Source: Aphrophora alni (lineage: Eukaryota; Arthropoda; Insecta; Hemiptera; Aphrophoridae). Taken from it: a stretch of DNA of 64,000 nucleotides. Numbering within the stretch: the stretch's first letter is position 1; each line of letters starts with the position of its first letter. A model generated the notes under the pieces. That model searched no databases. It was not told the origin of the DNA and saw only the letters and a list, made by a program, of their open reading frames with translations. Shown one piece after another: positions 10,560 through 21,015 of this stretch. A program made the translations under genes and the position numbers. The stretch is from NCBI GenBank assembly GCA_963513935.1, contig OY740768.1, positions 1,088,404 through 1,152,403 of the forward strand. Reading direction: 5' to 3'.

Positions 10560-11231
10560 CTGTGGTAAGCATAGGTTTAGGCAAAAGTAGGAATTAAGTC
10601 TAGGTTAACAATATTTTAACACGATACATAAAAACATGTGCTACACCCTGGTAGACAACGGAGGAAACTACGTTTAACAGATTATACACATTAAATGTAC
10701 CTAGGCCGTGGTGAGCAAAAGTAGGAAACTCTAATAGGTTAGGTTAACTATCTTAACACATTATATAACACATTATATAAATATATAACACATTATATAT
10801 ATATATAACACATTATATATATATAACACATTATTGTAACAGCTGATTGGCTGTGGATGGGCAAAAGTAGGAAACTTATAGGTTAGGTTAACTATCTTAA
10901 CACATTATATCTTAACACATTATATATAACACATTAATTGTACCAGCTGATAGGCTGTGGATGGGCAAATGTAGGAAACTTATAGGTTAGGTTAACTATC
11001 TTAACACATTATATCTTAACACATTATATAAAATATATAACACAATAATTGTACCAGCTGATTGGCTGTGGATGGGCAAAAGTAGGAAACTTATAGGTTA
11101 GGTTAACTATCTTAACACATTATATAATTATATAACACATTATTGTAACAGCTGATAGGCTGTGGATGGGTAAAAGTAGGACACTTATAGGTTAGGTTAA
11201 CTATCTTAACACATTATATAAATATATAACA

Positions 11232-11275
<44 letters not shown>

Positions 11276-14200
11276 CACATTATTGTAACAGCTGATTGGC
11301 TGTGGATGAGTAAAAGTAGGACACTTTAGGTTAACTATCTGAACACATTATATAAATATATAACACATTATATATATATATATATAACACATTAATTGTA
11401 CCAGCTGATTGGCTGTGGATGGGTAAAAGTAGGACACTTATAGGTTAGGTTAACTATCTTAACACATTATATAATTATATAACACATTATTGTAACAGCT
11501 TATAGGCTGTGGATTGGTAAAAGTAGGACACTTATAGGTTAACTATCTTAACACATTATATAACTATATAACACATTATATATATATATATATATAACAC
11601 ATTATTGTAACAGCTGATTGGCTGTGGATGGGTAAAAGTAGGACACTTTAGGTTAACTATCTTAACACATTATATAAATATATAACACATTATATATATA
11701 TAACACATTAATTGACCAGCTGATTGGCTGTGGATGAGCAAAAGTGGGGAACTTTAGGTTAACTATCTTAACACATTATATAATAACACATTATTGTAAC
11801 AGCTGATTGGCTGTGGATGGGTAAAAGTAGGACACTTATAGGTTAGGTTAATAGGCAAAAGTAGGAATTAAGTCTAGGTTAACAATATTTTAACACGATA
11901 CTTAAACACATGTGCTACACCCTGGTAGACAACGGAGGAAACTACGTTTAACACATTATACACATTAAATGTACCTAGGCCGTGGTGGGCAAAAGTAGGA
12001 AACTCTAATAGGTTAACTATCTTAACACATTATATAACACATTATATAAATATATAACACATTATTGTAACAGCTGATTGGCTGTGGATGTTCAAAAGTA
12101 GGAAACTTGTGGTAAACATAGGCAAAAGTAGGAAACTTTAGGTTAGGTTAACTATCTTAACACATTATATAACTATATAACACATTATATAAATATATAA
12201 CACATTACATATATATAACACATTATTGTACCAGCTGTTACAAGTAGGCTGTGGTGAACATAGGCAAAAGTGGGAAACTTATAGGTTAGGTTAACTATCT
12301 TAACACATTATATACATATTTAACACATTATATAAATATATAACACATTAATTGTACCAGCTGATTCAAGTAGGCTGTGGTGAACATAGGCAAAAGTAGG
12401 AAACTTATAGGTTAGGTTAACTATCTCAACACATTATATAAATATATAACACATTATATAAATACACATTGATTGTACCAACTGTTACAAGTAGGCTGTG
12501 GTGAACATAGGTAAAAACTTTTCATACATAGGTTGGATTAACTATCTTAACACATTATATACATATATAACACATTATATAAATATATAACACATTATTG
12601 TACCAGCTGTTACAAGTAGGCTGTGGTGAACATAGGCAATAGTAGGAAACTTATAGGTTAGGTTAACTATCTTAACACATTATATACATATATAACACAT
12701 TATATAAATATATAACACATTAATTGTACCAACTGTTACAAGTAGGCTGTGGTGAACATAGGTAAAAACTTTTCATACATAGGTTAGATTAACTATCTTA
12801 ACACATTATATACATATATAACACATTATATAAATATATAACACATTACATATATATAACACATTATTGTACCAGCTGTTACAAGTAGGCTGTGGTGAAC
12901 ATAGGCAAAAGTGGGAAACTTATAGGTTAGGTTAACTATCTTAACACATTATATACATATTTAACACATTATATAAATATATAACACATTAATTGTACCA
13001 GCTGATTCAAGTAGGCTGTGGTGAACATAGGCAAAAGTAGGAAACTTATAGGTTAGGTTAACTATCTCAACACGTTATATAAATATATAACACATTATAT
13101 AAATACACATTGATTGTACCAACTGTTACAAGTAGGCTGTGGTGAACATAGGTAAAAACTTTTCATACATAGGTTGGATTAACTATCTTAACACATTATA
13201 TACATATATAACACATTATATAAATATATAACACATTATTGTACCAGCTGTTACAAGTAGGCTGTGGTGAACATAGGCAATAGTAGGAAACTTATAGGTT
13301 AGGTTAACTATCTTAACACATTATATACATATATAACACATTATATAAATATATAACACATTAATTGTACCAACTGTTACAAGTAGGCTGTGGTGAACAT
13401 AGGTAAAAACTTTTCATACATAGGTTAGATTAACTATCTTAACACATTATATACATATATACCACATTATATAAATATATAACACATTACATATATATAT
13501 ATAACACATTATTGTACCAGCTGTTACAAGTAGGCTGTGGTGAACATAGGCAAAAGTGGGAAACTTATAGGTTAGGTTAACTATCTTAACACATTATATA
13601 CATATTTAACACATTATATAAATATATAACACATTAATTGTACCAGCTGATTCAAGTAGGCTGTGGTGAACATAGGCAAAAGTAGGAAACTTATAGGTTA
13701 GGTTAACTATCTCAACACATTATATAAATATATAACACATTATATAAATACACATTGATTGTACCAACTGTTACAAGTAGGCTGTGGTGAACATAGGTAA
13801 AAACTTTTCATACATAGGTTAGATTAACTATCTTAACACATTATATACATATATAACACATTATATAAATATATAACACATTATTGTAACAGCTGATTGG
13901 CTGTGGATGGGTAAAAGTAGGAAACTTTAGGTTAACTATCTTAACACATTATATATAACACATTATATATATAACACATTATTGTAACAGCTGATAGGCT
14001 GTGGTAGGCAGAAACTTATAGGTTAGGTTAACACAAGCACATTACAATTTGGACACTACTATTTGTTGTCAGAGTAACCTAGAGGTACGACTCAGAACCC
14101 ATACCGTAAGACGTACGCGAGTTTTTCGCGGTCGCGAAAAACTCGGTAAGTCTTACGGTAAGGGGTTCGTGTCCGAACTTCTACGAAATGTTCTGGCGTT

Positions 14201-14470
14201 CGGTTACAACATGGCGGCACTGCGTTAAATATCCGACTTGTAATACTATGAGGTTAGGTTAACTATCTTAACACATTATATAAATATATAACACATTATT
14301 GTAACAGCTGATTGGCTGTGGATGGGCAAAAGTGGGAAACTTTAGGTTAACTATCTTAACACATTATATAATGACACATTATTGTAACAGCTGATAGGCT
14401 GTGGATGGGCAACTGTAGGACACTTATAGGTTAGGTTAACTATCTTAACACATTATATATAACACATTAT
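10560..14470 (-). repeat. Complex minisatellite, right arm
   Basis: Reverse complement of the 3405-7320 array, unit order included: the ACTTTTCATACATAGG marker recurs with the same spacing of about 642 bp. Order conservation across almost 4 kb of tandem repeats implies the arms were copied as wholes, not grown separately. Confidence 0.9.
14096..14166. repeat. Nested hairpin in right arm
   Basis: Mirror of the 3715-3785 hairpin: outer CCATACCGTAAGAC against GTCTTACGGTAAGG, inner GAGTTTTTCGCG against CGCGAAAAACTC. Confidence 0.8.
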
Positions 14471-14521
14471 TGCGGTTACAACATGGCGGCACTGCGTTAA
14501 ATATCCGACTTGTAATACTAT

Positions 14522-14590
14522 GCACGATAGCTCAGTCGGTAGCGTGTCCGCCTTCGAATCCTAACTTCACAGGTTCGAATCCCACCGGTA
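14522..14590 (+). repeat. tRNA-like head with A box and B box, right arm
   Basis: Contains GATAGCTCAGTCGGTAGCGTG and GGTTCGAATCCC in the spacing expected of an internal polymerase III promoter. No convincing cloverleaf. It points outward, toward the right tip, exactly mirroring the left copy. Confidence 0.7.
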
Positions 14591-14608
14591 TTAAAAAAGT
14601 TAAGTGTA

Positions 14609-14632
14609 TGACGTCATGTGTGTATGACGTCA
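14609..14632. promoter_or_regulatory. Paired palindromic TGACGTCA (CRE-type) sites, right arm
   Basis: Perfect octamers at 14609-14616 and 14625-14632, with the same spacing as the left arm, immediately downstream of the tRNA-like head. Confidence 0.5.
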
Positions 14633-14669
14633 TGTGTGTGTGTGGGTGTCTCGACAACAATACGTCACA

Positions 14670-14985
14670 GGTGGGGGGACCAATGGGGGAAGGGAAGGGG
14701 CCTAAAGGGGAGGGGCCAAGGGGGCAGGGGGAGGGGTGGGGGGACCAATGGGGGAAGGGACCTAAAGGGGAGGGGCAAGGGGTGGGGCAAAGGGGGAGGG
14801 GCAGGGGGAGGGGTGGGGGGACCAATGGGGGAAGGGAAGGGGCCTAAAGGGGAGGGGCAAAGGGGGAGGGGCAAAGGGGGAGGGGCAGAGGGGGAGGGGC
14901 CAAGGGGGGAGGGGCCAAGGGGGAGGGGCAAAGGGGGAGGGGCCAAGGGGAGAGGGGGGAGGGGTGGGGGTACCCCCACCATTTT
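14670..14985. repeat. G-rich tip of right palindrome arm
   Basis: Modules of GGGGAGGGG, CAAAGGGGGAGG and ACCAATGGGGGAAGGG. It differs from the left tip by module gain/loss and base changes, the most diverged part of the palindrome. The + strand could form G-quadruplexes. Confidence 0.85.
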
Positions 14986-15010
14986 TGTGCCAAACTGACG
15001 GGAACTCTAC

Positions 15011-15018
15011 TGTTGTGA
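15011..15018 (+). other. Right candidate target-site duplication
   Basis: TGTTGTGA directly abuts the right terminus and differs from the left copy at one base. Confidence 0.55.
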
Positions 15019-15028
15019 ATTAGCATTT

Positions 15029-15480
15029 TTGGGATGTAGAGAGTTACAATTAATAACCATGCTTGTTAAAGAGAATTATGGTGGCGTAAATTTGATGACT
15101 GATCTTGTATCTCATATAAAAAGCCAGAGTTCACTGGACACGGAAATTTGCTACCTGTGTAAGTTCAAGATAAGGAATGATCCCGGATATAGTTACTGTG
15201 GGGTGGAAGATTCGGCCGAGCACAACTTCTTTCCTTGAAGGAAATGGAGATTCAATAGGGAGGAATTCCGGAGTGTAGTTGGATGGTCTCAGGAAGTGAA
15301 GAATTTTGTTGATGTATGGCTACTGGAGAGCCGGTGAGTAGCTGACTTAAAGGAGGAAGAGGTAAGAGCATGATGGGAATAGTACCATTATGAGATCGCT
15401 ACACGCTCTGAAGTATAGCAACCGCAGTTCCGGAGAGCGTATTAAGGGAGGGGGTTGTTTTTAGTGGATGTAAGGTCCAC
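15029..15480 (+). pseudogene. 3' remnant of an R1-like non-LTR retrotransposon
   Basis: The frame 15029-15238 holds CYLCKFKIRNDPG followed by EDSAEHNFF. This matches the C-terminal zinc-knuckle style of R1/Jockey-type LINE reverse transcriptases (CxxC, then acidic-AEHxxF, then Cys). The final Cys is replaced, and a stop follows at once. Continuing past the stop, KWRFNREEF and WSQEVKNFV are still readable, as expected of a decayed copy. About 15370-15480 resembles a LINE 3' UTR (GGTTGTTTTTAGTGGATG). The palindrome ends only about 20 bp upstream, so it may have inserted into or next to this LINE. Confidence 0.6.
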
Positions 15481-16394
15481 ACTTCTAAAAGTACCGTCTC
15501 TTGGTGTTTGTTAAATATATTTTCACCCTCTTTACAGAAAGAAAAAAAGCCTGGGCCCATAAAGGGCTGTTATAGCAAACAATTATTTTTAAAGGGTTGT
15601 TTTATAAATATAGGTTATCGCGAATAAGAGTCATGATTCAAGTATGTAAGAGGTTTGTCATCTTTGTTTAGAACAGATTTTGACGGGTAATTGACAAATC
15701 TACGCCATAAGAAATAAAATTGAATGTTGAAAACAATAGACCTACGTTTGTTACTATCCGTCGGTGTTTTTCAATGTAAAAAGTTTATTTAATTTTAAAG
15801 TATATCTCTATAAGCGTAGTGATAACTGTCCATAGCATCCATAAACAATTTTGTAGTTTTATAACGATTCAATCAGCTGTTTTTGACAACGTACGGTATG
15901 CGTCGAAAGAAACAGTAAATTCATTCAGTTGTGGAATCAGCTGATTCCATTGTTGATTGTTGTTACGTTAATCCAAGAAAAGTGTTGATTGCCAAGTTTA
16001 GCACTAACTGCTATTGATTTACAAGAACAATTTCACAAGCAGCCGTCAAGTAATGCAGTAATTGTTACGTGTCTTTGACAATTCCCATCGTCGAACTTTG
16101 AGAAGAATACAACAACCCCTTTACACCAATGTGTTTCAAAATCACCAAAAACGCTACGAATGTTGCCTAAAACTTAACGGAGTTTAGGCAGTTTAGAACA
16201 TGTGTTTGTATAAAATTAAAAATACGTGTTCATTTTCTCTTTGGTACATTTGTTCCAAAATAAAACATATAATTCGATACTGTTTGTTTTGGTACATCTA
16301 TTAGAAAGTGGTGGTACACACAATTATGAGTTATAGAAAACTTGTGTAATTATTAGGTGACTCCTATATGTACCAATGCAATATAATAAGTTTC
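15481..16394. other. AT-rich non-coding stretch
   Basis: No supported feature. Several CAATCAGCTGT-like motifs resemble the palindrome minisatellite module but are isolated. Confidence 0.35.
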
Positions 16395-16698
16395 ATTATT
16401 ATACATTTTTCGGACATTTGCCATCATTTGTGTGTTAAAAAATCAAAACACGACGTTTCGGGAATAAGAATCAATTCCCGTTATCAAGTGACTAAAAACT
16501 AAAGAAATATGAAACTAGAAACTAAGCCTATGTAAGAAGTAAAATTAAATAAGAATACCATCAACCTTAATATCTAAGCATACATCTCAGAGCTGAAACT
16601 GAGAAGTCAAAAAACACAATCACGGTAACACACAATTAACGTCAAAAACGTGTTGTTGTATCAAAGTGATGGCAAATGTCCGAAAAATGTATAATAAT
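16395..16698 (-). mobile_element. 304-bp element with perfect 32-bp inverted ends and hammerhead-like core
   Basis: The termini 16395-16426 and 16667-16698 are perfect 32-bp inverted repeats (ATTATTATAC ... ACATTTGCCATCA on the left). Inside, on the minus strand at about 16453-16500, is CTTGATAACGGGAA ... TTCCCGAAACGTCGTG: a stem-loop followed by GAAAC, laid out like a hammerhead ribozyme core. Related partial copies lie near 33255-33345, 43993-44105 and 63685-63800. No coding. It could be a MITE or a solo terminal repeat of a Penelope-like element. Confidence 0.6.
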
Positions 16699-16947
16699 AA
16701 AATTGAACTTCCATAATTAACAAATAACTTCAAAAAGAGAATATAATAAGTTTTGAGTATTACATTTAGAGGGTTGGTTAAGTACCATGTTGTCACTCAA
16801 CAACTTGTTTTTACTATTTGATGGATAAATACTCTTTCCTTGTGTTGAGATTGATTTCAACGAAAACTTTCTGTTTGTTTTGGCAATAACTTTCTGCATA
16901 CAGTACAACAAACACACAGAACACAATTCTCACAAACATACTCCTAA

Positions 16948-16992
16948 GTATCAGACGCGTTTCAACGACAAGGTTGTCCTTTTCAGTGATAC
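16948..16992 (-). ncRNA. Hammerhead-ribozyme-like motif
   Basis: On the minus strand: stem I GTATCA pairs perfectly with TGATAC at the far end. Between them are CTGAAAA (core CUGANGA with one change), stem II GGACAAC/GTCGTT, GAAA, then palindromic CGCG and TC at the predicted cleavage position. The layout is that of a minimal hammerhead with a very short stem III. The substituted core G makes activity uncertain. Confidence 0.4.
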
Positions 16993-17945
16993 ACGAGCTA
17001 CACCAATCAAACTATAACTAGTGTATAACTTTCTGCATGTTTCTAGTGTATAACTTTTAATATAACTTTCTGCATGTTTACAGGAAAATGAGTGAATTCT
17101 TTTTATTGTTGAAAAAAATCGATCTGGAATTATTTTATAGAAATAATATACTGCGATCTATAAACTAAAACGCGAATCTCTCATACTCTTTTTTGATTTA
17201 TAAAAACATAAACTACAATTTATTCTGTTCTTTCAATTAAACTTGGAAAACGTAACTAAATTTATAATAGTAGGATGCACAGACGGACAGAACGATAAAT
17301 CCTAACTTGTTGACCGACCTGTTTATTGTTTGAAACAATTAAATGTCACTAACCAAACACTGCCATGCCAACAAATAGGTCAGTTCGAACTGTGATTCTC
17401 ACGCTGTGATAAATTAACGCGATTTATATCTATGAGGGAACAAAAGTCAATCTGTTCATCTGTGTTTGAAAAGGTTTAATTCAATTTACACAACACTGTT
17501 TATTCATTAAACCGCGCCTATTTCCGCTAAATTATTTTTAATTGTTTAAATTCGTTCAATTGTTAAACAATTAATTGGTTCACAAATATTAAACTTTGAC
17601 GTTTGTTAATGAAAGTATTGAATGGTTTGGAAATTTAAATATCTAGTTTAATGTGATGTATGTAGTCTAGATAAAGTTACTTGAAGGGTGTTTTGTTATT
17701 TTTGGAAATTTTCGTTTTAAGGTTCTCTCAGCTTAATAAAAAGGTTTTTGGAAAATCAGTCTCGCTGTCTCTTTTCACTGCCATACACCTAAAATTACAG
17801 GCTTTTAACAAATAACATATGGACATTCTATGAAGATTTATATAAAAATTTGGAATAACTGTCAAAAGATTAAAACTCATAGTGACGATCTACCTGATCT
17901 TCCTAAACTAGTGAATACGAACTTGGCAATCCCTAGAAACCCAAA
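16993..17945. other. AT-rich non-coding stretch
   Basis: Nothing supported. Short partial repeats of TGTATAACTTTCTGCATG occur at about 17022-17070. Confidence 0.35.
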
Positions 17946-17946
17946 T

Positions 17947-18050
17947 GGATCTACAGTAGTCTTGGCTTGGATCCCTTTCTTTCGGTTTCCCTGTCGGGTC
18001 TCTCTTGATCAAATCTTGTTCTTTTCCGAGCCTGATGTATTAGGAATTTA
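17947..18050 (-). repeat. Dispersed repeat family A, inverted copy
   Basis: The + strand reads GGATCTACAGTAGTCTTGG, then GGGTCTCTCTTGATCAA and TTCTTTTCCGAGCC, which is the reverse complement of the family A block order. The 81-codon open frame across 17830-18075 is explained by this repeat and is not a gene. Confidence 0.55.
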
Positions 18051-18252
18051 TGCGGATGGTTACTCCACGGAATGAATAAGTTAAAAAAAATAGGGTTGCG
18101 ATTAAAATAGAGCGGGGGTGTAAATTAATTGTTACATTATCTCATGAATCAAAATTTTAAATTGAATACCTCACTGACAGTGTCACCACTTTCATATACC
18201 TTTAGATTAAACGGTGTTTCTTAGTTAAAATATACTTCTAAAAAAAAAAAAA

Positions 18253-18645
18253 TTGGTTAGGTTAAGTTAGGATAGGATAGGTTAAGTTAGGTTAGGTTAG
18301 GTTAGGTTAGGGTAGGTTAGGTTAGGATAGGATAGGATAGGTTAGGTTAGGTTAGGGTAGGTTAGGTTAGGATAGGATAGGTTAGGTTAGTTTAGGTTAG
18401 GGTAGGTTAGGTTAGGTTAGGATAGGATAGGATAGGTTAGGTTAGTTTAGGTTAGGTTAGGTTAGGTTAGGTTAGGGTAGGTTAGGTTAGGGTAGGTTAG
18501 GTTAGGTTAGGATAGGATAGGATAGGTTAGGTTAGTTTAGGTTAGGTTAGGTTAGGTTAGGGTAGGTTAGGTTAGGATAGGATAGGATAGGTTAGGTTAG
18601 GTTAGTTTAGGTTAGGTTAGGGTAGGGTAGGTTAGGATAGGTTAC
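18253..18645 (+). repeat. Interstitial TTAGG tract flanked by A and T runs
   Basis: About 390 bp in a pentamer register of TTAGG, ATAGG, GTAGG, TTTAG and TTAAG. It is bounded on the left by a run of about 13 A (18240-18252) and on the right, after GTTACTACTGAAGAA, by about 13 T (18657-18669). Variants differ from the palindrome tract (GTAGG here, TTATG and TCTGG there), so it is an independent or long-separated tract. Confidence 0.85.
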
Positions 18646-18669
18646 TACTGAAGAATTTTTTTTTTTTTT

Positions 18670-20100
18670 ATCTGAGGTGAAAGTTTGGCAGGAAAGAATT
18701 AAAATTTCATAAGGACCGATTCTCCTGGCTATCGTAAATCAAATTTCACAGACATGGTTCCACTACAAAACAGATCTTTTCGTCATAAATCAAACTTATT
18801 GAATCTACGGTCATTTAAATTTCAAATGGGTCTGTATTTTGTATTGTTTTATACAATCACTCTACAAATCAAAAAACTGAAATCAAATTGTAAATTAATT
18901 CGATTTCATCTTTAGCTACAAGAATATTAAAATTAAATGAAATTAAATTTCCGACTACATTTAGTTATTCTAATAATTAAAATGGACTAAAAATCTTGAT
19001 TAAAAAAAAAATCATACTTCAATAAATTGTTCAAAAATTGAAAAACTTGAAGCGTATTTTTGAAAACGATAAATTGATATTGCAACAGTCGATTTTTAAT
19101 AGGAAGAACGATTTCCAGAATCATTATTAAACTGATTAACTTCTTCGAAAAATCAAACTTGTTCACCTTATCATAAACAGAGTTATTCTTTCTATTTCAC
19201 TCAGAAACATTTTTAGTTAAATCTATAAAATTAGTAGTACACAGTAATAAATCAATCTAAAAACATACAACTTCACTGTGGAAGGCTAGGAAGGCAAATA
19301 TTTACAAGAAGATTGGAAACCAGTTGTTTTTAGTTTGATTCCAGATAAAGGTTACCGATATAAGGGTTCTAGATAACAAATGACTATTTAGAGTGTTCAA
19401 ATGAAGATGTTTTTTGTTTCTTACCTAACTTTCAGTGTTTGTTTTGTTCTATGAGTTTTTAAAATGTCTACCTTGTCTAGAGAATAATATATTTAAGGAA
19501 AAAATTCACCTTGTGAAATGTCGTCTGACATGTAATGAACCTTTTACAATGTAAAAGGAAAGAGTAAAACATTATTTTTTACATTGTTGTCACACTCTGT
19601 ACCACGCAAAGTTCTATTGCAATGTAAATACTAATTTACCTGATTAAATTTCATCAAAATACACCAAATAAATTGCTAAACGTTGACACCTTATTATTTT
19701 TCACGAATCTGTAATAAGTTGGCCTTTTTGATTATTTTTTGACCGGCCGCCATTTTGGATAGGGTTAAGATAGTGAGGTCTAGTTTTCACCATTGTTCCA
19801 CTTTTTTTAAGGTCTTTAAAATGACCTATTAATCGATGGATTTTTATATTTAACAACTTTGAGTTGGCTCCCAAAACCCCCATTTTGAAGTTACGGATAA
19901 ATTTACATTGATTTTTAATTTTTAATTTTAATAGTATTTCTTTCAAGTATTATGAGCACTCAACAATAATGGGACGATGCTTTCATATTTCTGAACGACT
20001 TCAAGATATTTTGGATTTGACGATGACGGTTTAACTGTCGAAACCAGTTTATCCACAAGGATGAAATTTTGATTGTGTGATGAAAAAATTAAGCTAATTA
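18670..20100. other. AT-rich non-coding stretch
   Basis: No supported gene. The 81-codon minus-strand frame at 19701-19946 has no recognisable features and the composition of surrounding AT-rich DNA. Confidence 0.35.
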
Positions 20101-20114
20101 ACCTATAATATATT

Positions 20115-20245
20115 CAATTTTAATGTAACAGCAGATATTTCTTGTTGAAACTCCATATTCAAGGATTAAATAATAAAGTACTAAAGCTAAAATTTCAAAA
20201 TTATTTTAATAATACAAATGAGCTACAATTGTTTCGATTTGCGGT
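20115..20245 (+). repeat. Penelope-type terminal repeat fragment
   Basis: Matches the left inverted repeat of the 45.1-45.8 kb Penelope-like fragment: TAATGTAACAGCAGATATTT, CTTGTTGAAACTCCATATTC, then GAGCTACAATTGTTTCG. It breaks off inside the hammerhead-like core, so it is a truncated solo copy. Confidence 0.6.
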
Positions 20246-20479
20246 GGATCTTTAAGAGAGTTTGAGTTCGGGAAGGAAATTTGGGTATTGGCGGGGGGGG
20301 GGTACTGCACGTACCCTCGACTACTTAAATACCAACCAGTCAGCTTCATGAGCGATTAAAACAATGTTATTAACTATAATACACAATAAACTAAATTAAT
20401 TATGAATAATAGTAAAGGGAATGACTCTATTTAAAACTGTGGTCTAGTAAACAGTATTAGGCCAAAATGGTCGTTAACT

Positions 20480-20830
20480 ACTTATCACATTTAATTTTAT
20501 ACGAAATTTGGAGACGCACCGCCGAAATCCCTCGGCGGTCTGACCTATCCCGGAGGGGGTTATTAGCCATTATTTGGTGGGTAAACAATTTGGGGGGTAC
20601 CAGAAAAATCGGTTATACCGTATACTAGAAGACATCCGGTCTCTTTTGCGGCTGGTCCACCACCGTTCTCTAACCTTGATGCGTGATAAGGATTTTCATC
20701 ACCAAGGAAGGGGGTAAACTGATTTGATGCAAAACAGTTCCCCTGCAATTTACCGTTTAGGCAACCCGCTAGTAGAGCTGTTAGCATAGAAGTATCGCTG
20801 GGAAAAAGGGAGGGTGTGGAAGGATTTTAC
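20480..20830 (-). other. GC-richer island with open frame of unknown origin
   Basis: The minus-strand frame 20563-20787 (74 codons) includes GNCFASNQFTPFLGDENPYH and GTPQIVYPPNNG before its stop. Base composition is clearly richer in GC than both sides, and a CCGCCGAGGG/CCCTCGGCGG inverted repeat flanks the stop side (about 20521-20540). No family recognised. It could be a repeat-derived fragment or a downstream exon (TTGCAG precedes GGGAACTG on this strand). Confidence 0.35.
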
Positions 20831-20894
20831 CACAACCGTTACGAAACTTTTTGGACAACCAGTATGTACTTAGTAAGAAGTAAACAGAAATGTA

Positions 20895-21015
20895 AAGAGT
20901 ACAATCTTGGCATTGTCTTATATTTATATTTATGGACGCGTTTCGGAGTTCCTCCATCTTTAGGACTCTTAAGACAATGTTAGGATTTACAGAAGATTGT
21001 GCTCAAGCTAATTAT
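20895..21015 (-). repeat. Small inverted-repeat unit with hammerhead-like core
   Basis: GTACAATCTT and ATTGTCTTA on the left are mirrored by TAAGACAAT and AAGATTGTGC on the right. The minus strand between them reads CTAAAGATGGAGGAACTCC, then GAAACGCGTCC, a degenerate hammerhead layout with stem II GGAG/CTCC. Confidence 0.45.

Larger units (their letters stand above)
2871..15010. mobile_element. Giant 12.1-kb palindromic (foldback-like) element
   Basis: The left arm (2871-8961) and right arm (8995-15010) are near-identical reverse complements separated by a 33-bp spacer. Mirror positions sum to 17881 at the tips, 17882 to 17886 through the arms and 17956 at the centre, so the arms differ mainly by about 75 bp of repeat-number change. 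The ends are GTAGAGTTCCCGTCAG at 2871-2886 and CTGACGGGAACTCTAC at 14995-15010. The flanks carry CGTTGTGA (2863-2870) and TGTTGTGA (15011-15018), a 7-of-8 match like a target-site duplication. Flanking DNA on the two sides is otherwise unrelated. No transposase is visible. An 8-bp duplication is found in hAT, P, Merlin and some Mutator elements, but the termini do not clearly match any. Alternatives are a telomere fusion or an assembly artefact. Confidence 0.8.

Noticed and set aside
14522..14590. Functional tRNA gene.
   Set aside because: A and B boxes are good, but acceptor and anticodon stems do not pair and no credible anticodon loop forms.
17830..18075. 81-codon + strand gene.
   Set aside because: Explained by an inverted copy of dispersed repeat family A.
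19411..19450. Possible signal-peptide exon MKMFFVSYLTFSVCFVL for the ML/DUF1091-like gene.
   Set aside because: It runs into a stop with no good GT donor before it.
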